Below are positions 51,541 to 64,000 of a stretch of DNA of 64,000 nucleotides, in pieces. The notes beneath the pieces are model-generated. The model did no database searches. It was not told the DNA's origin and saw only the letters and a program-made list of their open reading frames with translations. Location: NCBI GenBank assembly GCA_916610825.1, contig OU744446.1, forward strand, positions 1,111,501 through 1,175,500, read 5' to 3'. The DNA is from Haliclystus octoradiatus. Taxonomy: Eukaryota; Cnidaria; Staurozoa; Stauromedusae; Haliclystidae. Every line of letters starts with the position of its first letter. Position 1 is the stretch's first letter. Position numbers and translations under genes: made by a program.

Positions 51541-52554
51541 TTTCAATCAATTAATTATCTAGTCTTTCTTGAAGTTTCATAACAAATCAATGTCCATTAA
51601 TCAAATTATCTGATTTCGAAACTTTGCAAATGATAGATGCAGGATAATGTGAATTTTGAGCAGTAAGTATTTGGTTTCTCCCTGTCAATCACCAATTAGT
51701 ATCGCTGCGGGACGCGTACAGTTTAAAGAAGTCACGACATGAAATCTGATGTTTATGCCGAAGTAACAAGACGAAGCAAAGTGATAATGGATATAGTTTT
51801 TGGGAAAGAAAAAGTTGGTATCAAATAATATTCCGTGTCTTGTTTTGTTATAACGGGAACTCGCATTAATCTATTGTTTGCTTCTAGTTTGGTTGAGAAG
51901 GCACCCATTGAAACACCCATTGTAATGTCATTGTTTAGTAATATATTGTTCAATTTCGTATTTTCGTAGGTGAAAACCAAGCAAATTTATTTATGCTGGT
52001 ATCTTCGTTTATTTAGAAAATCCAATTATGATTCATACACGTACAAGATCATGACCCACTGTCGCTGTCAGGCTGCAGCATAATCGGTGAATACTAAAAT
52101 AATTGAACATGAAATCGATGTTGTTTTACCTGTGTTAACGGTCACCTCTGGTTAGAAACCACACACAAATTGATCCATTTCCCCTTCAAATATAATATTT
52201 CAAACATTTATTTCAAAAATAAAAAGCAAAAAAGAGAGTCACACATAACAACGTCACATAAAAATGTGGTATATTATTAAAAAGTTGAAACTTTGATTTA
52301 TTGTTAAAGAACGCACTACGCAACTATTAGACATCCACTCGTTCAAACATTTGTTTCATTTATAATCAAATTGACATTTTAACCTTGCCAAGGTTAACAT
52401 AAATTTACAGGCACAATTGGCCCAGCCAATTCTATAGTCATATAAAACATTTCATTTATTTATTTATCTTTATGTAATACTGATGGCTTTCAAAGTACAT
52501 CAATTCCTATATTTACAAAATAATTTATTTGTACCTGTATATTGAGGGCTAACT
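51541..52554. other. Intergenic, TRPM2-like 5' side and HDHD5 3' side
   Basis: About 1 kb of AT-rich sequence, presumably TRPM2-like 5'UTR and promoter. No defined motif was found. Confidence 0.4.
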
Positions 52555-52560
52555 TTTATT
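52555..52560 (-). terminator. Polyadenylation signal of HDHD5-like gene
   Basis: AATAAA on the minus strand 41 bp after the stop codon at 52601. Confidence 0.6.
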
Positions 52561-52600
52561 TCTAAAAAAATATACCACATCTTATTGAGTAATCTAGACA

Positions 52601-55600
52601 TTAATTCTGCTTGCAAATCATTTCAACAGCAGTTAAGATGTTATCCGTTACGTAGTTTGGTTTGCGTAACGATGGAACAAACGGCATATCCCTATGTAAA
52701 TGATTCAAATTTTGTGGCGCAGTGATGTCTCTATCTACTTGAGATACTCCTGTTCGTACTAATATAGAATGCATTTTCTTTAGACTTTGCGGGAACGGAG
52801 CAGATAAAACTTTAGAAGCAAGATGGCAATTTGTTGAAGCTTCATTATCTTGATTTGATGCATTGCCAGATATAAATTTATGAAATAGATTTGCACCGTA
52901 AATGTCTGTATCTAAATTATCCCTGAAATCAAAATTGAAGTAAAATTGTCAAAACATAGATGTCGTTGCCAACAGAAGCAACAAGAACATTTTACAGTAA
53001 GTTCACTAACTCTCACTTTTGCACAGTATTAGCATAATTTATTTCAATTAATCGTAATAAGTATGGCGTGCCATCAGGGTCCGACAAAAGTGAGATCCTG
53101 GGATCCTAGATGCCGGAAAGGCTAGACAGAATTCAGAAGAAAATTGAATTGATGTTTTTAATGATTTATTGGTCAAACATCAACAAAAGAATTCAGAAGA
53201 AAATTTTGAAATGCCTTAACTAGGATTCCAGAAGGCTGAACCTTTTGTCGGACCCTGCGCGTCATCATCAGCATTTATTTATCCAAAACATCACACTCAA
53301 CTGCATAATCCCAACAACTATGCATGGTGTGTTTTACAGAAATGCTGAGTAAAACAATATCACAACCACATTAAATTCAAACAAATAACAGTTCAACATT
53401 TGATTATTTTATGTTTTCACATACATATCTCTGCTGGACCTGCCTTAATAATTATGTTCAATGCTTTTCATGTGATATTGTTTCAGTCAAACCTGTTATA
53501 ATGACACACATGTTTATAAAGGTCACTTCATCAATGTCAAATTTAAAACTTATTGCATTGGATCAAGCCTTTGCAAGTGCCCTATCTTGTATTTAGGGGT
53601 AACATGTATTCCATCAAAGCCCTTGCAAAAAATTAGTTGAGTTCACGAACGTTAAATGACCCAATTTATATGAACTTTTTTCATGTACTGTTCATGAAAA
53701 TAAAGCTGTTGAACAGTTCATGAAAATTAGGCAAATTAACGTTCATGAACTGTTTTCACAGAGGTACTAATGTTAATCAATCACGAACTATTGTATACTA
53801 AATTTATTGGAATTTAAATCAATGATAATTCTTAACCACAACTATTAATTGTCATAACGCACCCAATAGTATAAACACATTGATCAACATCGTCATCATC
53901 GGTTACTGTCTTTCTAGCTAATGACATCAGCTGCATACAGGCATATTCATATGTCAATAAACTTGGTTTGCCAAGAATACCAGTATATTGTAAAGGTGAC
54001 CCAGTTAATTTCTACAAAAAGAAAACAAACAGGTTCCAAAGATAATATTGTTATATGTATTATCCAATAACTGGACAAATGAGGAAATATTTCATACCGC
54101 ATACAGACTTTCAAGACAGAGCAAAAATGCACCATTGCCAAACCTAACGAGAAATGATTATGAAATTGGTCATTAGTAAATGAGATACCCAGTGATATTT
54201 AGGCAATACACAAATCTACATCTAAATTTAGCATCTGGAGTAAATTTGAGTTGCTGCTTAAATAAAATTCAAATATGTTTTCAAATACAAATGCGGTCTC
54301 CAGAATTGGCCCCAAAACTTATATGTTACAGTAGAACTTGCTTAATATACCCCCTCTGGATCAGATAAAAAGTGTGACATAAAAGGAGGTGGGATATTAA
54401 TTGAGGTACGAGAGTCTTAATGGAGAAAGGATTCTGGAAATCACTTTTATGTAGGGATATCAAGCCGCAAGGTGTGACATTAATAAGAGGGGTATTAGCC
54501 GACTTAGACCATAACATCATATTCAATTTTAATACCTTGGATTTGGTGCTTCGCCCATCCACAGAAAATCTGTGTTAACAGCAATGAGAGGTATATGTGA
54601 ACCATCATTTGAGGTTGAGTGTGCTCTGTCAGGTTTCCCGTTTGACACAAGGATATCGAGAATGATTTGCATATGTGCTTCCCATAGAATTGGTTCGCCC
54701 ATTAAAATCACAGCTAGAAATGAAATAATGAATTACTGTAGTAAAATATACTAATGTCTAATGTACATGTCTGAATAATTATTTGTCAATGAAAAAGATA
54801 GGCTGGCAACTCCGCAGGGAAGAGGTTCGTTGGAACATATAAATTTATTCTACTTAAGTAATATCTTGGTAAAAGGGTGATTGACTCTTCTCAGACATGG
54901 TATCAAATGAAATGCTCTGGTTAACGAGGAATTGCTGTATGCCCCCATGTTTTTGTTTTTGAAATAGGCAAGTCATGAAGCTCGATCTGTAAAAGAGATT
55001 TCAAATGACAGAGGGTTGAGCTCTTCTGTTATTTTAGTGCATACAAATGACAACCACGGGAAAAAAAGTTTGTAGCTGATAAGGTTTCCAAATAAATAAA
55101 TACATGTAATGATGCAAATGATAATTAATCATGGTTTGTATTATAGAGATGACATGGGTACTGTAAAACGCACGGCTAAAATGATCAAGACGTGCTATCA
55201 CACACCATCAGATGATTGTTGTCATGACAACATGCGCTATGATTATCAGTTGTCCTGGTTTTTTCATCACCTTTGCTGGTAAATCCGAACTCGGTGGAAT
55301 GAGCATGCCTCTCTGTTCAAGTAATTGTCCAGCAAGTTGAATTAGAATCATTATGATAGTAGATTCAAGCTCATTGAATAATAAATAATAACAAAATAAA
55401 ATAGGAACTTGAAATGAGATTAAAATATGTCATCAGAATCAATAAACTTTATGACGAAAAAATCAAAATCTTCTTTTTTCAAACATCATGACGTGGCATG
55501 CGATCAATTGCATGCGTCGGAGTGTTCAGACGTGCGTGTGTGATTGCACGCCTTATAGTACAATCCATGTAATTAATGTCAAAAATGCATGATGCAAATT

Positions 55601-58600
55601 GCAAAATGCAAATGCCATCCAATCAAATTGCTTATTGTTTTACTTCATAACCCCTCAAGAAACCCAAAAATGCCATGCCATGAATAATAAGCAACCGTAC
55701 CTTCAATTTCTGGAATTTTCTGGCCAGACGGAATGCTCTAAAAACAGACAGTCAGACATTTGTGAAAATTTTATCCAACTAAATCAAGTAACTATGACGA
55801 CTGCAAATTGTGTTTGTTATTAGCCTATTTTTCTTTGCCAGTTAAATGATGCTCTAAATACAAGTTTAGCCTCAACTTAAACATCTACGGAATATAAATT
55901 AGGATGTTTGATTCATCTTCTCCCATATACAATATCCATGTGTATGTTAACAATCGTACTACAAAAAATATATACACCATACAGTTACACCTGTTATAGT
56001 GGTCACCTTTATATAGCAGCCACTAGTCTACTATACCTTGTGTACTGTACCATTTCAGAATTTTAATGTAAAAAACAGTATTATATTAAATCAACCCTTC
56101 ATATAAAGACCACCTGTCAACAGTGGTCAATTTATATATGATTATTACAGGTGACTGTAACCAGTTTTGCTCAACCACAACAACAATTCCAACAATCTGA
56201 TTTATTGAGATGTAAATGGTACTTTACTAGAAAACATTATCAGACAAATTCTTTAGTTCCCAATTTTTGTTCAAAATCTCTATTTTAAAATTGTTTCTTA
56301 TTCCTTATAAGCTAATTTCGTATCAATTAAATGCGAGATGCAATTAATTTCAGATCTGAAAGAAGGTCCACAAATGTTTAAAATAGACTAAAACTAGAAT
56401 GAAAAAAGAATCTATTTCTGATAGGATTTCCATAATAAAATGACAAATTCTACACTTTAATATCAAGGTAGAAAATGAATGAAGTTTGCCAAAAGACTAA
56501 ACAATTTAATGTCTGAATTTGCTTCTCTAGTGCTATAAACATGACAAAACTCTTGAGTGAATTACAAACAATCAGGGGTACATGACTTTAAGGAGATCAA
56601 ACGGAAAAACCACTTATTGGATAATGATTTTGTTGGAAAGTGCAAGTCGTCACTAGACACTTGGCAAATCAACTCATGTGGCACGGCAAAACTAACAACG
56701 TGCTGTGCAACTAGTTGAGTTCACAGCTGGCGTAACAAGAGTGACTTGCGATTATTGTGAGGATAGATCAGATGACCGTGTAGCTCGAAGGCTCTAGAGC
56801 ACTGGACCGGACATTCAGATCCAAGGATTGATTGGTAAACAGCTGTATGCTTACATTGGAAAATGCTCTTTGCCGATCATTTGTATTCAGAAAAGGGAAT
56901 GCTTCTATTAAATCTTCAACGGAATAAACATTGTTAAAACCACATCTTTTAAAAGCAATTAAGGTAAACAAACACACGAGAGAAACTAAATTAGGAATTA
57001 ATCAATCTTATAATATATATATAAGAGGTTAAAACAATAATGTTAAAAAACGTAAGAAGAATGAGAACATGAAAATATAAATATTTCAACAAGGTCTTTT
57101 GGTCTATGTGCATCATTTCACATTTAATCATATATACAAGATAAAATTTCATGCAGACAAGGGAGAGTATTTGAAGTTAATTATTTTACTTGATGTGGGG
57201 TTAGAGCTAAGGTTAGAGCAAGAGGTGGATCCAGCTAGCCTGCGTCACAGACCAAAACATTTTTAGAACGTTCTAAAAATGTTTTGGTCTGTGACGCAGG
57301 CTAGATCCAGCTTCCAACTGATATTAATAATATAATGTATACAAATGTTATGATGTAAATTGTTCAAGGACAAAATGAAAGAACATTTTCAACATAAACA
57401 ATTTTATTCTTATTCTTATTCATATTATAATAATTACTTATAAATCCCAGAGGGTATGTACCTAATTAATTAAGCAGAATAATTATATAATTTAATTTGT
57501 TGCTACTGTTTATCTCCAGGCTATAGTTTAGTTTTATAATCAGTGGTGATGATAAATATATAGAAATCAATGCTAATGACTAAATAAATGATATATCTGT
57601 ATGCTGAGATGTTTGTTGAAATGTTCACATATCTTAAGTTCAAAAATGATTCAAAAAGGATACGATCTTGCAATTTCAGAAACATCTCCTTGGCCAGAAA
57701 CAACCACATTTTTATCATGCAAAAATCTAAGAAGTCGAATTGGACTATGAGATAAAACCATTTGATTTTCATTAATCTGTAATTAATAAACAGAGATAGA
57801 TAAAGTTAATTATGATGTTGTAGCTATCAATGATGATGCAGATATACTCTGTGGTAGCTACGAGTTCAATCATAAGATACTGATCTAATTCGTGTCTGTG
57901 TTAGCGTAGGTTGTACTATATTACAAGCTGATCATCACAATCAAGATCAAATAATACCCCGCACGTACGGTGATTCATTGACCACATTGCTATGAATTGA
58001 TTCGTTCATTCAAATTCTGTTGTTGACAGTAGTTTAATCCCAATGTGGTAGGCTTTTCTAACTAAATATATCTTCTAGGTTTCATTTTATATTGCTTTGG
58101 CAATGAATTGACAAAGGTGATAGCAATGTTTGGATTTTCAATAATATATATCATATTTATACCGGCTCGTTCAATGACCAAATCATAAACACGAAGTAAA
58201 CAAACGAACCAAAAAATATATTGTACAATAGTTTTTCCTTTCGGTATGAAAAAGCCGACATCAGTTTTAGAATTTAGATTACTCGGAACTGAAAGGCCAC
58301 CTATAATGCTACTGCTTATGAAAGCAATATTTCCAATTTCCTAAGGCCAAGAAAAGAAACGAAAAAAAATAACAAACAGTCTAGTTGTTCATTGGTTGCT
58401 AAGGAAACGTGAATTGATTGACGTAAATGAAGAAAATCGATCGAAACCATAGTAGTGCAGTGGAAAACAATTTTGTTTGTGTTGCTTTTAACATTCATAC
58501 CCACGGATAGAATAGTTAAATGTAAATACTAAATCGTTATTCGAGGAGAAAAGTACCAACGTCATAGGAAGGTAGATGGCAGATGGCTTTGAAATAAATA

Positions 58601-59101
58601 TGAGCCCCTTTCCCCGTTAAAACATTGAATACCGAATATATGGACGTAAGGGGGATCTTCTTGTTAGAAAAACTTACCTTATTTACTCAGCTTTTAGCTA
58701 CACGACAAACGGGCAGAGTAGGATTTCAAATAACTTACCGGTAGCCCTATTAATTTTGACAAAGTACTCGCTTTATATTCTTCTGTTTCGCAACCACTGT
58801 TTGTTAGAAATAAGAACGGAATGTCATCGTCTAACAGCTTTTCGATTGCCTGCCGAGCAGATGGTAAAAGTTTTCGTCCTCTAACTACTACACCGTCGAT
58901 ATCTATTAATACGCCAGCAACACGCTTGCTCTTTACAATATTTAATAATTGTGAACGATGTTGATGATCATCGTTATAAAGTGATGCGACTGAAGCTGCA
59001 CTCGTAGAATAAATTCGTTGACATAATCGTACATTCACGGCTCTTCGTAGTTGACTTTGGCGCCGGCAAAATAAACCAGTCAATGGCAATGACGAGGACA
59101 T
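52601..59101 (-). CDS. HDHD5: HDHD5 (CECR5)-like HAD-superfamily hydrolase, complete
   Basis: Eight exons with GT-AG borders and continuous phase: 59101-58739, 57776-57664, 56945-56855, 55737-55701, 54713-54536, 54143-54098, 54011-53863, 52922-52601; 432 residues, close to the 423 of human HDHD5. The Arg-rich, Asp/Glu-free first 40 residues look like a mitochondrial presequence. HAD motif I is DIDG (D67, D69), motif II is FLTNSG (T100), motif III is probably K291 in GKPS, and motif IV is GDNLDTD (D327, D332). Other family blocks are VLSHSP, VSGQGDV, LMGEPILWE and FLWMGEAPNPRFGNG. All catalytic positions are present, so it should be active. The substrate of HDHD5 is not firmly known. Exon 4 is only 37 bp. 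Promoter region is shared with the LRRK1-like gene. Confidence 0.95.
53075..53256. mobile_element. hAT-like MITE, best preserved copy
   Basis: 182 bp with TIR CAGGGTCCGACAAAAG and its inverse CTTTTGTCGGACCCTG. Flanking 8-mers CGTGCCAT (53067) and CGCGTCAT (53257) differ by two transitions, consistent with an aged 8-bp hAT target duplication. In HDHD5 intron 7. Confidence 0.75.
53636..53762. repeat. GTTCATGAAC-rich dispersed repeat
   Basis: Several GTTCATGAAC palindromes and half copies in about 125 bp. Related sequence is seen near 18180-18305 and 19440-19490. Confidence 0.5.
54331..54510. mobile_element. Degenerate TIR element near an HDHD5 splice donor
   Basis: Left CAGTAGAACTTGCTTAATAT, right GGTATTAGCCGACTTA, which is its approximate inverse. 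Lies about 25 bp from the exon that ends at 54536. Confidence 0.45.
55982..56157. mobile_element. TIR-type MITE (CAGTGAAAC family), intact ends
   Basis: 176 bp from CAGTTACACCTGTTATAGTG to TTACAGGTGACTG, with TA at 55980-55981 and 56158-56159. In HDHD5 intron 3. Confidence 0.7.
57228..57312. mobile_element. Loopless 70-bp palindrome with flanking 9-bp direct repeat
   Basis: 57235-57304 is a perfect palindrome (35-bp arms, no spacer; centre AGAACGTTCT). GATCCAGCT occurs at 57228-57236 and again at 57304-57312, so a 67-bp palindromic insertion with a 9-bp target duplication fits. Near the ends CTAG also allows a TA target. In HDHD5 intron 2. Confidence 0.75.
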
Positions 59102-60061
59102 TATAGCGTGAAGATTTATTCCACATCAAATTGAAATATTATACTCCATTCTATAATTTCTCTCCTTTAGTGTACATCGGAAATACTGGCAACATATTCG
59201 TAGACAGACACATTGATGCTTATCTCACAACGGGCTGACGAAATAATATTTTAAATCTCAAATTTCTTTCACGTTGAAGTCCCATGCATTTGATCACGTG
59301 GTATGCGAAATATCTAACGATTGGTCGATTTCTATCTTTGTGATAGGTCCAGACCGCCACGGACCCTTCAGTCTATCAATGTAACAAAAGGTGGCCAGCA
59401 AAAGGTCTACATTGCATTGTTTAAACGAAACAAAACATTCTCATTGTTACACATCATTGAATGGCACAACATTCCATACAAAATAAGACTGTACTATCAT
59501 GGAGCCATAGATGGAACACAGCCGAATTCGTTGATGAGATTATATTATGACAAGGGGCGTGACTTTCTATATCAGGTCTATGCTTGATTAATACATTGTT
59601 GTGATAGGTAAGTCAGTAAGTGGTTCATGAATTTGCTTTCAGAATCCCTGTCTTTCAGTTTTCAGACTTACTGTCAGATAGAGACTTCAGAGTTCTTTTC
59701 GCCTGCCAAAGGTTCATTTTGACAGAATATATCAAATCAAAACATTCGCAATGTTCGCAATGTAGATTCTAGCCCATAGAGGTACTAAATACGATCTAGC
59801 CTGCGTACAGACTTGTTAAGTTTGTTTTGATAAGGCCTCGTATCATTTTGTAATTCATCAATCAGAGGCGTGGTGCGCAGCAGAGAACATCAAAAAATTT
59901 GAGCTGACATTGTTTTCGATTGAAATGACAGACTTGGTGCTACATATCAATCCTGCGATGGTATAGATTATCAATTAAAAATAATATATATATTATGGTT
60001 AATTATATGGTTTTGCCATTTCTTATTTGATGGCTTTATCCCAGGGCGGTAAGTAGAAATC
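59102..60061. promoter_or_regulatory. Head-to-head intergenic region, HDHD5 and LRRK1-like
   Basis: About 960 bp between the HDHD5 start (-) and the candidate first LRRK1-like exon (+). It may be a shared promoter. No TATA box or specific site was recognised. Confidence 0.35.
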
Positions 60062-60185
60062 ATGCCGAAGGCACATGACGTTGAATCGAAAGAATTCATT
60101 GTAATTTCATTTGAGGTTGACAAGATCTCTCAGGAGAATCTTCACCCGCCGCACGATAAAACCGATATGCCAAGATACTGGTTGG
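60062..60185 (+). CDS. Candidate first coding exon of LRRK1-like gene
   Basis: ATG at 60062 opens 41 codons starting MPKAHDVESKEF, ending at a weak donor TTGG/GTTATA. The leftover base count (one) matches the phase needed by the exon at 61508. No similarity recognised; phase fit alone could be chance (one in three). Confidence 0.3.
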
Positions 60186-61507
60186 GTTATAGGCTATAGC
60201 TTGCCACTGCTTTCAGAATTCTGCTATATTTGAATGTCTCCTATGTTTTGCCACTCATAGGGCCACTGTCTTGCACCGTCGCACGGCACGGCCACGGAAT
60301 AGTAGAGACAAGCAAGTGTGATTTTTGGCTAGCCTATGGCCCTATGCCAGAATGATAGGCCAGGTAGGGCTAAGCGTGCCTGCTACTCAATGCTTATAGG
60401 CCTACTTTATATTCTGTATCTGCTCTACTTTTTATCTTCAGACTTGTCAAATTTCAATGTAACACTTCAAATAGCGGCATAGCCTTTAACTATATAGTTA
60501 TATATAACTATATAGTTTAACTTTAACTATAACTATACAGACATTCACAGCTTATAGAGAGGGCAAGGTGTTATATGTTGATGTTCTTTAAGACGGTCTC
60601 CAGATTATGGCAGAGCCGCCTTTAAGATAATATTTCAAGCATCTCTAGCCGCATGCAAACATTTCCTCTGGGAATTTTTTAACTACTATTTATGTGTAGA
60701 ATATTGTTTTTCCGCCCACGGAGAACCAACATCTGTTAAAGCGCCCACGCCTGCAGGCGAGTATTTCGTTGCCACTCCCGAGATGTCGTTGAAAGTGACA
60801 AATTTATAGTTAAAAGGGCAAACCCATTGCTGCCTGGCTTTCAAAGCAACGCCATAACAAATAGTAAAACAAACCTACAGTCACAACGATTAATGTCCAC
60901 GCAACTGGGTGGTGTTTGATGAAGCATTCTAATTCCTTTTTTATTTCGTTGGAATTCCTTCCTGTGTTTTGAGATAATAATCATTAGTTATACTGTATTT
61001 TTACATTTGAACATTTTGTAGTGTCTTTCTGTAAGATTATTATGTAAAATAGTTATTACGTAGTTTAGTATATGTGCTAATTGAAAGCAGATGTATGCTT
61101 TGACAGTATTTTGTATCCCGCTGATAACTGCTACATTGAAACATTGTATCCGCTTTCATTTTCAGTGCTCATTTGATCTCGAGAAGAGATGTATTAAGGT
61201 TTTACTAAAGTTGTTTTTGTGACATTCGATCATGTGTGTTTTCATTCGTATTTAGTTTATTATACTTTCTAATTCCCTTCTTAAGTTTGACTGTAAAAGC
61301 TGTTGTAGTTACATAGTAACTGCATTGTTTGATCGATCTTACACCTTGACGGTACTTTGCAAATTAAAAACAAAATTCAAAAGAAGAATTCAAAATAAAA
61401 TTAATGGAGAGCCCCGATCTGGTTTTAGTCTTCATAATTTAAATATCATATATATATATATATTGTAGCATGATTTTGCTTACATTAGTTGCTTTTTCTT
61501 CTTCTAG
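60186..61507. other. No gene recognised; probable first intron
   Basis: AT-rich. Holds a perfect 30-bp palindrome at 60488-60517 built from AACTATATAG. Ends with the polypyrimidine tract and TAG acceptor at 61507. Confidence 0.4.
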
Positions 61508-63769
61508 TTATTCATGCACAACTGACATCAGCATGTTTAGAAGGAGATTTAGATGCGTTATTGAAGTTGTATTATTTTCACACCAAGACAGTGGAGAGTT
61601 TGATAACAAATGACGAGGATCATGATGTGTCTGAATCACAACTAATCAATGATATTAAACCTGGAGAGTATGCCAATGCCGCTTGTCTTAACAGACATTC
61701 AGGGCTGCTACGTCAACTGCATAAGTACAACGCAGATTTTACGTTAGAGTCCTCTCATGGCAGCCCACTGCAAATAGCATGCAAAAATGGTGATGTTGAA
61801 ACAATAAAGATTTTGGTTGAATTAGGTGTGAAACTAGATGAAACACATTTGGATGATTTTGAAACTCATTGCATATTTCTTTGTTGTTTTCATGGCCACA
61901 AGGGCTTACTTGAGTACCTGATGTCTATGCTGCCTGACTATGTCTCACGTTTGGAAAATGGTGTACCATTGGGATCTCATCTGCTGTGTGTCGCATGCCG
62001 TCATGGTCATACAGATATTGCACATGTTTTAATTGAAAAAGGAGTTGATATGAATGCACTGGTACCGTCATTTCAGACTGGTGTCATTTGCAGCCCTTTG
62101 TATTTGGCACTAGAAGCCTGTCACATGGATTGTTATACTTACCTTCTGAGTCACTGCCCTGAAATACAAACCGATGTTGTCGATCATTTTTTTGAAGATT
62201 TGAAACCTTATGTTTCAAGGTAGGAAAACATCAATTAATTGGTGATAAGTTCTATTTTTTATGTTTCGACTAGAGGGATTATCAGCATATTGTAGTTGCT
62301 TGACATTGTGTTTCATTGCTAAAATGTTGATCTCGTAAGTCATATCATTTAATCACAAACTCATAACAGCATGACGAGAACATCATCAAAGTTATAAATA
62401 AAGAAGCACTACAAATTTTGAAAATTTGAAAACATACTGAAAACTCAGTGAATAGGGTACTATAATATGAAATATCTACATTCATCTGCCTAATGAATTT
62501 TAATTCCGTTTCAGTAGGCCTACCCAATACCATTCAAATAGGTTTTCAGTGGGTTTTCAGTAGGTATATCCCACATCCCAGATTCATAGTGAAGAGTGGC
62601 CTAGGTAGACAATCGTAAAATGTGAATGTCATTTGACTGTTGTTAAGCTACTCAATCAATTTGATGCTTGCGTTGTTCTGCATCATACAAGAGTAAACTA
62701 AATTTTTCTTTAATTGCGGTTGGCATTAATGTAAACACTAATATTATTTATTTCTTATTTACAGATTTATACGTCCTGCTCTGTCGTTATCAAATAACCT
62801 TTTATCGAATGCTTCTCAGTTAGACCGCTCAACTTCCTCTGGTATTGGTTTATCTTTAAATGAAAAAAAATTATACGCAGTCCATGTGTCGTGGTTCGTA
62901 GGTGTTACGCAATGTCTACGCACTATTAATTTGCACCACAATCGGTTGTCATTTCTTCCTAAGTCACTTTTTACAGATGTTCCTAATTTGGAAGAACTTG
63001 ACGTCTCTGATAATCTATTGCGCTCTCTACCATCAGAGGGTCTCCTAACTGCAAAGTGAGTAATATGTTAACATAGCTACAGGTAACCCAGGATAATTCT
63101 GAAACAGACCAAAACATCTTGAAAATGTTAGAGATTGGTCAGTCTTGCGGAAAAAACTTTTCAGTTTGCTAAGTTCTGAATAAATGATGATGATGATGAT
63201 GATAATGATGATCTGTTCTCAAAATATTTCGATCTGTGACATAGTAATATTGAAAGTATTATGCGTACTGTTGAATAATTGAAAATTGAATTCAACAGCA
63301 ACATTTTTTCTCCACATGTAATGCCATTGTTACATAATATTACAGTGAACTCCTGTAAGAGATGTAATCCTGTGACTTACATCACCCTTTACAGTAACAC
63401 ACAGTTAAGGCGAAGTCTGTTAGGAATTGATTTATGGTGTAAACTTTGTGTAGGATTGGCTACCTTTTGGCATCTTGTAATCAGTTATCATCTCTTCCTG
63501 GTGAATTATTTTACAACCCTCACATTATGAAGTTGGATGCATCAAAGAATTCCCTTACTTCTTTCCATGCCCCTTTCAATCTTTGGGGCAATGATCACCA
63601 CACATCAAGTGAATCGCCATGGCAATGCACAAGATTAACAGTGTTGTTGTTAGATTATAATGAAATTGAAGTTGTGCCTATTGGTATCCACGGAGCTAAA
63701 TCACTTGTTAAATTACAACTTGGACATAATCGCATCAATGATTTTGTACCTGCCTGGTCCTGTCCACTT
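61508..63769 (+). CDS. LRRK1-like kinase gene, N-terminal ankyrin and LRR exons (partial)
   Basis: Three exons with GT-AG borders and continuous phase: 61508-62219, 62765-63055 and 63454-63769; the gene runs off the window. Exon one encodes ankyrin repeats (GSPLQIACKNGDVETIKILV, LLCVACRHGHTDIAHVLIEK, SPLYLALEACHMDCYTYLL). Exons two and three encode leucine-rich repeats (TINLHHNRLSFLPKSLF, ELDVSDNLLRSLPSEGL, LLLDYNEIEVVPIGI). Ankyrin followed by LRR is the layout of LRRK1, where ROC, COR and a Ser/Thr kinase domain follow; none of those is in view. LRRK1 phosphorylates Rab7 in endosome trafficking. Another ankyrin-LRR protein cannot be excluded. Confidence 0.72.
63184..63213. repeat. GAT microsatellite
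   Basis: About nine GAT units with one interruption, in the intron between the two LRR exons. Confidence 0.9.
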
Positions 63770-64000
63770 GTAAGTATCAGTCTGGTTCAGTAGTTTGCAT
63801 GATTATTAAAAATACTGCTAATGGTTTTAGATTTTAGAATATTCACTTGTTTCAATTCATTGCCTTTATCTTGCCTCAATATCAAGTTACAAATGCAGGC
63901 GTTTTCATGTTATGCAAAAGTTTATGGAAAAATTATTGTTGTTTTCAAGTTAATTTGGGGCATGATATTTATTTTCAGTTTCCTAAATCTTTATTATTGG
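63770..64000. other. Intron sequence to window end
   Basis: AT-rich sequence after the GTAAGT donor at 63770. The next exon may begin after the TTTTCAG that ends at 63979, but too little is visible to judge. Confidence 0.4.

Noticed and set aside
59321-59587. 88-codon plus frame between HDHD5 and the LRRK1-like gene
   Set aside because: Begins without ATG and has no recognised similarity or splice context.

Overview
This window is animal nuclear DNA, probably from a marine invertebrate and perhaps a non-vertebrate deuterostome. The evidence is genes split by canonical GT-AG introns, metazoan-specific families (TRPM2-type channel, TPGS2, LRRK1-type, ZNF474-type, HDHD5), AT-rich introns full of short TIR elements, and AATAAA signals. 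The lineage guess is inference; no species can be named from the sequence alone.

Layout. 1-14416 is a satellite array with a 25-bp bipartite monomer. It is interrupted by two apparently identical copies of a 1.8-kb non-autonomous LTR retroelement (7336-9141 and 10167-11972). The two copies lie in a 2831-bp tandem duplication that also carries about 1 kb of satellite. Each LTR starts with an extended heat-shock-element array, which is the most striking signal in the window. 14417-21250 holds an intronless ATP-grasp gene (+), a LINE reverse-transcriptase relic, and the last three exons of a TPGS2-like tubulin polyglutamylase subunit (+). 21469-26100 is one giant minus-strand exon for a disordered Lys/Thr-rich then Glu-rich protein of 1543 residues, tail-to-tail with TPGS2. 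29655-31181 is an intronless ZNF474-like protein with four C2HC fingers (+). 32421-51540 is a TRPM2-like cation channel (-). I could assemble 31 coding exons with consistent phase, ending in a NUDT9-H domain whose Nudix box is degenerate; the terminal exon was not found. 52601-59101 is a complete eight-exon HDHD5 (CECR5)-like HAD phosphatase (-). 60062/61508-63769 holds the first ankyrin and LRR exons of an LRRK1-like gene (+), running off the right edge and head-to-head with HDHD5.

The genes are ordinary single-copy metazoan genes with no operon-like link. Accessory interest lies in the satellite and retroelement block, the intronless ATP-grasp gene beside it, and the transposons (pogo/Tigger-like and hAT-like, some nested) in TRPM2 and HDHD5 introns. 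Exon borders were read by eye from splice consensus, phase and family similarity; no alignment or search was run.
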